NCBI GenBank assembly: GCA_029863175.1
Contig: JAOTVX010000056.1
Location: 1 to 18,246, forward strand
DNA: 18,246 nucleotides
Reading direction: 5' to 3'
DNA from: Betaproteobacteria bacterium
GTDB taxonomy: Bacteria; Pseudomonadota; Gammaproteobacteria; Burkholderiales; SG8-41
Shown piece after piece: positions 14,867 through 18,246 of the stretch (positions within the stretch are counted from its first letter, which is position 1; each line of letters starts with the position of its first letter). The notes under the pieces were generated by a model. That model worked only from the letters and a program-made list of their open reading frames with translations, ran no database searches and had not been told where the DNA came from. The position numbers and the translations under genes are program-made.

Positions 14867-14943
14867 CAGTAACCCGGTTTTCAACCGGCGCGTCGCTATC
14901 CCGAAAATCGGTTAGTATTCAACCACATTTCTGGGTATCAGCC

Positions 14944-14981
14944 TAGCAGCCTGTTGGAGTGGGTCCTCCGACAGGCTGCTA
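14944..14981. repeat. 38-base palindrome, possible terminator or mobile-element remnant
   Basis: TAGCAGCCTGTTGGAG (14944-14959) pairs with CTCCGACAGGCTGCTA (14966-14981) at 15 of 16 positions, the exception being a G-T pair, around the loop TGGGTC. It is followed by AAACGCAAAACCGCC. From memory, TAGCAGCCTGTCGGA is found at the ends of some insertion sequences in Betaproteobacteria, so this may be a relic of such an end. It lies between the divergent LysR and lplT genes, where a terminator is not required. Confidence 0.7.
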
Positions 14982-15286
14982 AACGCAAAACCGCCCGAGG
15001 AATGAGCCAGACAGCTGGGGCGCCGGCGGGCTACCAGCACCGCTTCGCCGATGATGGGGAAAGCGCCGGGGTGGGTGCGCGCCCCCTCGTTCTCGGCACA
15101 GGAGCAGCGACTGCGCGACGCGCCGCGACCGTGGCCGGCAATGAAGCGCTCTGTTTCAGGGAACTGTGGTATAAAACCGCAGCCAAACGGCAAGTATGAA
15201 GGATGCAAGATGGAGGCGAAGGGTAAAGGACAACGTCCAAACCCGGAACCACGGAGAGATCGTCAGCCCATTCTCTGCCTTGCGCG
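14982..15286. other. unassigned intergenic stretch, several overlapping open frames
   Basis: Between the palindrome and the TTCCGCC array, both strands are open: a minus-strand frame 14912-15208 (98 aa), and plus-strand frames from 14954 and 15051. None has a good ribosome binding site or a family I recognise, and the plus frame from 15051 runs into lplT out of frame. TATAAA at 15170-15175 could belong to an lplT promoter, but no matching -35 box is clear. I call no gene here; a decayed gene is possible. Confidence 0.4.
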
Positions 15287-15321
15287 TTCCGCCTTCCGCC
15301 TTCCGCCTTCCGCCTTCCGCC
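15287..15321 (+). repeat. five tandem TTCCGCC heptamers before lplT
   Basis: Five exact copies of TTCCGCC occupy 15287-15321, ending 33 bases before the lplT ATG. It is a third heptamer type in the window, besides TCACCCG and CGTAAAT. Its translation (AEGGRRK on the minus strand) makes spurious reading frames. Confidence 0.9.
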
Positions 15322-15354
15322 TTGAGCAAAGTGTAGCTTCCTCCCGGACCGCGC

Positions 15355-16650
15355 ATGCCATTCGGCTTCTACATCATCATGGCGGCGCAGTTCTTCTCGT
15401 CGCTCGCCGACAATGCGTTGCTCGTCGCCGCGATCGCAACACTCGTGGAAATGGCCGCGCCGGAGTGGATGACGCCGCTCCTCAAGTTCTTCTTCACGAT
15501 TTCCTACGTTGTGTTTGCGGCCTTCGTGGGGGCATTTGCGGACTCGATGGCAAAAGGTCGGGTGATGTTCGTCACCAACCTCATCAAGATCGGCGGGTGC
15601 CTGTTGATGTTCGTCTGCGCCTGGCTCCCGTCGCCAGGCACCGCGTTCTACCTTCCGGTGCTGCTCGCGTACGGCGTCGTGGGCATCGGCGCCGCAGCTT
15701 ATTCGCCGGCCAAATACGGCATCCTTACGGAGTACCTGCCCCATCAGAAGCTGGTCGTCGCGAACGGCTGGATCGAGGGCCTCACGGTCACCTCGATCAT
15801 ACTCGGCACCCTGCTCGGCGGCGTGCTCGTGAGCGACGTGGTTTCCAGCCAACTGCTGCGGATCGACCTTCCGCTTATCGACACCGGAATCGACTCGGGG
15901 CCGGAGGCGGCGATTCTCCTGATCGCCGTGTTCTACATCATCGCGGCGGTCTTCAACCTTTACATTCCGAACACCGGTGTCGACCACCGCGTGCCGAGCA
16001 AGAACCCGCTGTTCCTGATCCGTGAGTTTACGCACTGCGTGAAACTCCTCTGGACCGACAAGCTGGGCCAGATCTCGCTTGCCACCACCACGCTCTTCTG
16101 GGGCGCCGGCGCGACGCTGCAGTTCATCGTCCTGAAATGGGCGGAAGTCGCGCTCGGCTACACGCTGTCACAAGCGACCGTGCTCCAGGGCATCACCGCG
16201 CTCGGCATCGCCGGAGGCGCTGTGATGGCGGCGAAATTGATACCGCTCAACCGTGCGGTCAATATCGTCCCGGTCGGTATCGCGATGGGCATCGTGGTCA
16301 TCGCGATGGTCTTCGCACGCAGCGTTACCGTCGCGATCCCGCTGATGATCCTGATCGGCGCGCTCGCCGGCTTCTTCGTCGTGCCGATGAATGCCCTGCT
16401 TCAGCACCGCGGCCATATCCTGATGGGGGCCGGGCATTCGATCGCGGTGCAGAACTTCAACGAAAACCTGAGCATCCTGGCGATGCTCGGGGTGTACGCG
16501 CTACTGCTGTGGCTCGACCTTTCGATCTACACCGTGGTCGTGATCTTCGGGCTGTTCGTTTCGGGAACCATGGAGCTGGTGCGCCGGCACCACTCCCACA
16601 ACGTCCGCAGCGGCCCGCTGCCCGCGATACCGTCCGACGCACCCCACTAG
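15355..16650 (+). CDS. lplT: lysophospholipid transporter LplT (MFS)
   Basis: Inner-membrane transporter of the major facilitator superfamily that flips lysophospholipids inward for reacylation. The 431-residue protein has about twelve hydrophobic segments. The N-terminus FYIIMAAQFFSSLADNALLV is the LplT hallmark; NGWIEGLTVTSIILGTLLGG (around residues 137-156) and VVPMNALLQHRGH (around 341-353) also fit. ATG 15355 is the first possible start, since an in-frame TAG lies 21 bases upstream; the ribosome binding site is weak (GGA). The TTCCGCC array precedes it. In remembered betaproteobacterial genomes lplT lies next to alr and radA; here a LysR gene and repeats have come between. Confidence 0.93.
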   Translation: MPFGFYIIMAAQFFSSLADNALLVAAIATLVEMAAPEWMTPLLKFFFTISYVVFAAFVGAFADSMAKGRVMFVTNLIKIGGCLLMFVCAWLPSPGTAFYLPVLLAYGVVGIGAAAYSPAKYGILTEYLPHQKLVVANGWIEGLTVTSIILGTLLGGVLVSDVVSSQLLRIDLPLIDTGIDSGPEAAILLIAVFYIIAAVFNLYIPNTGVDHRVPSKNPLFLIREFTHCVKLLWTDKLGQISLATTTLFWGAGATLQFIVLKWAEVALGYTLSQATVLQGITALGIAGGAVMAAKLIPLNRAVNIVPVGIAMGIVVIAMVFARSVTVAIPLMILIGALAGFFVVPMNALLQHRGHILMGAGHSIAVQNFNENLSILAMLGVYALLLWLDLSIYTVVVIFGLFVSGTMELVRRHHSHNVRSGPLPAIPSDAPH

Positions 16651-16677
16651 GAATCCGCGCTACGTAGCCCGGATTCC
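16650..16677 (+). terminator. palindrome at the lplT stop codon
   Basis: GGAATCCG and CGGATTCC form an 8-bp stem, continued after one mismatch by GC-TACGTA-GC. Its first base is the last base of the lplT stop codon. The GTAGCCCGGATT part is a repeat I remember from between genes in many proteobacteria. There is no strong T-run, so termination is plausible but not certain. Confidence 0.6.
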
Positions 16678-16702
16678 TTACATGGAACGAAAATTATTAT
16701 TA

Positions 16703-16727
16703 ATGAACTCCGGGAACCGGAGTTCAT
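16703..16727 (-). terminator. rho-independent terminator of the cupin gene
   Basis: ATGAACTCCGG (16703-16713) and CCGGAGTTCAT (16717-16727) form a perfect 11-bp stem with a 3-base loop. On the minus strand it is followed by TAATAATAATTTT. The stem includes the TGA stop codon of the minus-strand gene (16724-16726). Confidence 0.8.
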
Positions 16728-17224
16728 ACGGGCTCAAACTTGAGGCGTTTCACCTTCTCCATGTTGACGCCCTCGATGCGGATCAACCGCGTCGGGCCGT
16801 CGCGCTTCGGCGAGTGCAGGTCGCCTTCGTTGTAGAGATGGGCGACGCCGGGTGTAAGCTTGTAGGTCCGGAGCTTGCGAACTTTTCCCGGCGTCTCGGG
16901 CGTCGCCTGCTCGATGAGCTCGAAATCGCTCATCTGGGTCTCGCCGCGCGCCTGGCCGTAGATCGCCCATGACGGGCCGTGATCGTGGGGCGGACTTTCC
17001 TTCGCGCCCTTGTAGCTGTGCGCCAGGATGCAGAAGCCCATTTCGGGATCCTCGTAGAGGATCTTGCGCTCCGGCGTCGTATCGTCCAGGTTCTTCGCGA
17101 TGAAGCTCTCGTCCTTCAGCGCGGTCTGCAGCAGCTCGCACACCTTGCGGCGCCCCGCCGGCCCCGGCTCGGCTTTCAGCGCGTCATGGCACTGTGCCGA
17201 GAATTGCTCGAGTGACTGGCTCAT
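16724..17224 (-). CDS. cupin protein, cysteine dioxygenase-like (COG5553 type)
   Basis: The 166-residue protein is a single-domain double-stranded beta-helix (cupin) metal-binding protein. The first cupin motif is PPHDHGPSWAIYGQARGETQ (78-97), with metal ligands H80 and H82 and probably E95; the second contains GVAHLYNEGDLHSP (126-139), with H137. This pattern resembles predicted metal-dependent enzymes related to cysteine dioxygenase; the substrate is unknown. The start ATG 17224 is preceded by GGAGAACAACATC on the coding strand, a usable GGAG. The gene is transcribed toward lplT and ends in its own terminator hairpin. It stands alone. Confidence 0.8.
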   Translation of the reverse strand: MSQSLEQFSAQCHDALKAEPGPAGRRKVCELLQTALKDESFIAKNLDDTTPERKILYEDPEMGFCILAHSYKGAKESPPHDHGPSWAIYGQARGETQMSDFELIEQATPETPGKVRKLRTYKLTPGVAHLYNEGDLHSPKRDGPTRLIRIEGVNMEKVKRLKFEPV

Positions 17225-17426
17225 GATGTTGTTCTCCGCGTCGTTTGTGCCGCCACCGGGCGGCTTGATTTACACGCTTGTTCGAGGTGGGTTTCGCTCC
17301 CTACGGATCTGCCGCGCCCAGACAGCTCGTGCGCGTGCCGCAGCTTCAGTCGCCGATTCCTCGCTCGGGGCCCGCAGCGCGGCGCCTTATGGGAGGCTTG
17401 CCTAGCCCGCTCACCCCAGGCGCGGA
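17225..17426. other. short intergenic region, nothing recognised
   Basis: 202 bases upstream of the cupin gene and downstream of the glycine-zipper lipoprotein, both on the minus strand. No repeat of the families described elsewhere and no convincing gene. The cupin promoter should lie here. Confidence 0.4.
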
Positions 17427-17699
17427 CTACTTCTTCTGGCCGTCCTTCAAGCCTCTCTCGTAGGCGGCCTTTTGCTTCGCCTCCTCTTCCTTCTGTTTCC
17501 TGTCGTATAGGTAGCCGCTGGCTGCGCCCGCTGCGGCACCGGCGGCGGCCCAGCCCCATTCGCCGGTGATGGCGCCGGCGGCAATGCCGCCGATCGCAGC
17601 GCCCGTCCCCGTGCGCCGCTCGGTGTCGCTCATGTTGGCGCAGGCCGAGAGCGCGAGCGCGCCCGCGAGCGCACCGGAAAGTATCAATTTGCGGTTCAT
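17427..17699 (-). CDS. glycine-zipper lipoprotein
   Basis: A 90-residue lipoprotein. I use ATG 17699, with GAGGAG eight bases upstream, instead of the ATG at 17723. The signal peptide MNRKLILSGALAGALALSAC ends in the lipobox LSAC, with the modified Cys at 20. Next come TERRTGTGAAIGGIAAGAIT and WAAAGAAAGAASGYLYD, a glycine-zipper segment of the kind that packs in membranes or outer-membrane lipoproteins. The C-terminus is a charged helix (RKQKEEEAKQKAAYERGLKD). It is 34 bases downstream of the Rap1a/Tai-type gene on the same strand, so the two are probably co-transcribed. Confidence 0.85.
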   Translation of the reverse strand: MNRKLILSGALAGALALSACANMSDTERRTGTGAAIGGIAAGAITGEWGWAAAGAAAGAASGYLYDRKQKEEEAKQKAAYERGLKDGQKK

Positions 17700-17733
17700 G
17701 TCGATTGCTCCTCTTTGAGGCAATGGTGTCGCA

Positions 17734-18099
17734 CTACTTCTTGCACGGATAGGCGCCGCCGAGGTACCGGAACAGGGTATCCACCGCGGGCTTTTCCAGG
17801 TGTTCGGAATGCGTTCCGGCCCAGGTCAGAAAGTCATTGATCACCTTGGCGCGGGTCGACGCCGGATTCGGCAGGCAGACGAAACGGTTCGCGGCGACGG
17901 TCATGGCCTCGTAGTAGCGGTAGGCGCCGACTCCGAAACCGTGACAGAACGCGATTGCGCTCGCGTAGTACTCGTCGCCCGGATCGGTGCTGCACACGCG
18001 CACCAGATCCGCGGTGTTGCGAACCTGAAAGTGCGGTGGACTAGCCGCGAGCGCCGGGCCCGCCAGCGCGAGCAGGGCGGCGAAAGTCAATAGGCGCAT
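17734..18099 (-). CDS. Rap1a/Tai-like exported protein
   Basis: The 121-residue protein begins at ATG 18099, preceded by GAGGAG; the open frame reaches 18147, but those 16 residues come from an adjacent repeat. The signal peptide MRLLTFAALLALAGPALA is cleaved before ASPPHF. The mature domain has four cysteines (VCSTDP, AFCHGF, FVCLPN, YPCKK), suggesting two disulfides, and AIAFCHGFGVGAYRYYEA resembles the Rap1a/Tai family, whose founders are periplasmic immunity proteins against type VI amidase effectors. No effector gene is visible nearby, so an immunity role is not established; many family members are orphan exported proteins. Confidence 0.7.
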   Translation of the reverse strand: MRLLTFAALLALAGPALAASPPHFQVRNTADLVRVCSTDPGDEYYASAIAFCHGFGVGAYRYYEAMTVAANRFVCLPNPASTRAKVINDFLTWAGTHSEHLEKPAVDTLFRYLGGAYPCKK

Positions 18100-18128
18100 C
18101 GGGATTCTCCTCGCTTGTTGCGGTTGAT

Positions 18129-18144
18129 AAAAGGTGTCAGGAAC
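18129..18144 (+). repeat. AAAAGGTGTCAGGAAC dispersed repeat
   Basis: Identical over 16 bases to the left end of the IS4 element (7025-7040), and followed by CATTC where the IS end has GAATG. It lies 30 bases upstream of the Rap1a/Tai-like start. Confidence 0.75.
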
Positions 18145-18246
18145 CATTCAGATACGCTCCCTCGCGAGCAGACGACCGCGATCCGGGCGGGTCGTAAGCA
18201 GGATCGGCGGTCACACCGAGAAATCTATTCCAACCGCGAGAGCATG

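Noticed and set aside
15051..16025. 324-aa plus-strand frame overlapping lplT
   Set aside because: Its second half is lplT read in another frame and its middle is the TTCCGCC array. Only 15051-15280 remains uncertain.
18145..18246. Possible end of a minus-strand gene at the right edge (HALAVGIDFSV then stop at 18211)
   Set aside because: Twelve codons are too few to support a gene; it may be the 3' end of one outside the window.

Overview
The window is GC-rich chromosomal DNA, most likely from an environmental betaproteobacterium. The evidence is the company of LplT, Alr and RadA (a neighbourhood I remember from Betaproteobacteria), an EtfB-EtfA-acyl-CoA dehydrogenase cluster, lipoproteins with clear lipoboxes, and protein sequences of proteobacterial type. 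I cannot name the genus. Most genes are housekeeping genes; the accessory signal lies mainly in the intergenic DNA, which is unusually rich in repeats.

Layout. Positions 1-373 are a repeat mosaic. On the minus strand, 374-4259 holds etfB, etfA and a long-form acyl-CoA dehydrogenase (fatty-acid-type oxidation feeding electrons to ETF), with etfB split from etfA by about 325 bases of repeats. On the plus strand, 4502-6198 holds a small membrane protein translationally coupled to a cardiolipin synthase. A DUF433/DUF5615 toxin-antitoxin pair lies on the minus strand at 6307-6926. An apparently intact IS4-family insertion sequence follows at 7025-8570. Then come a DUF3313-type lipoprotein (minus), a secreted protein with an internal duplication (plus), radA (minus), alr (minus), an unassigned small protein (minus), a LysR-type regulator (minus), lplT (plus), a cupin/cysteine-dioxygenase-like protein (minus), and a pair of small exported proteins (glycine-zipper lipoprotein and Rap1a/Tai-type) at the right end.

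The most notable content is a set of dispersed repeat families that sit directly against gene ends. (1) A composite element of about 150-165 bp has three modules in fixed order: a core around GCCGCAGATAAACGC, a CCGCCAAGACGCC module, and an array of heptamers (TCACCCG/TCACCCA). Two full copies align without gaps, and partial or reversed copies occur elsewhere; the stop codons of five minus-strand genes lie within about 20 bases of such sequence. (2) The heptamer arrays flank alr and the LysR gene in inverted orientation, and carry a stop in every frame on one strand only. (3) A GGGGCCAGGCTC family lies directly 3' of four genes, always in the same orientation relative to the gene, and forms a perfect 12-bp hairpin between two convergent genes. 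A variant of the same motif lies at both ends of the IS4 element, aligned without gaps to its terminal inverted repeats.

No rRNA, tRNA or CRISPR array was seen. All calls rest on reading the sequence and remembered family features; no database search was possible.
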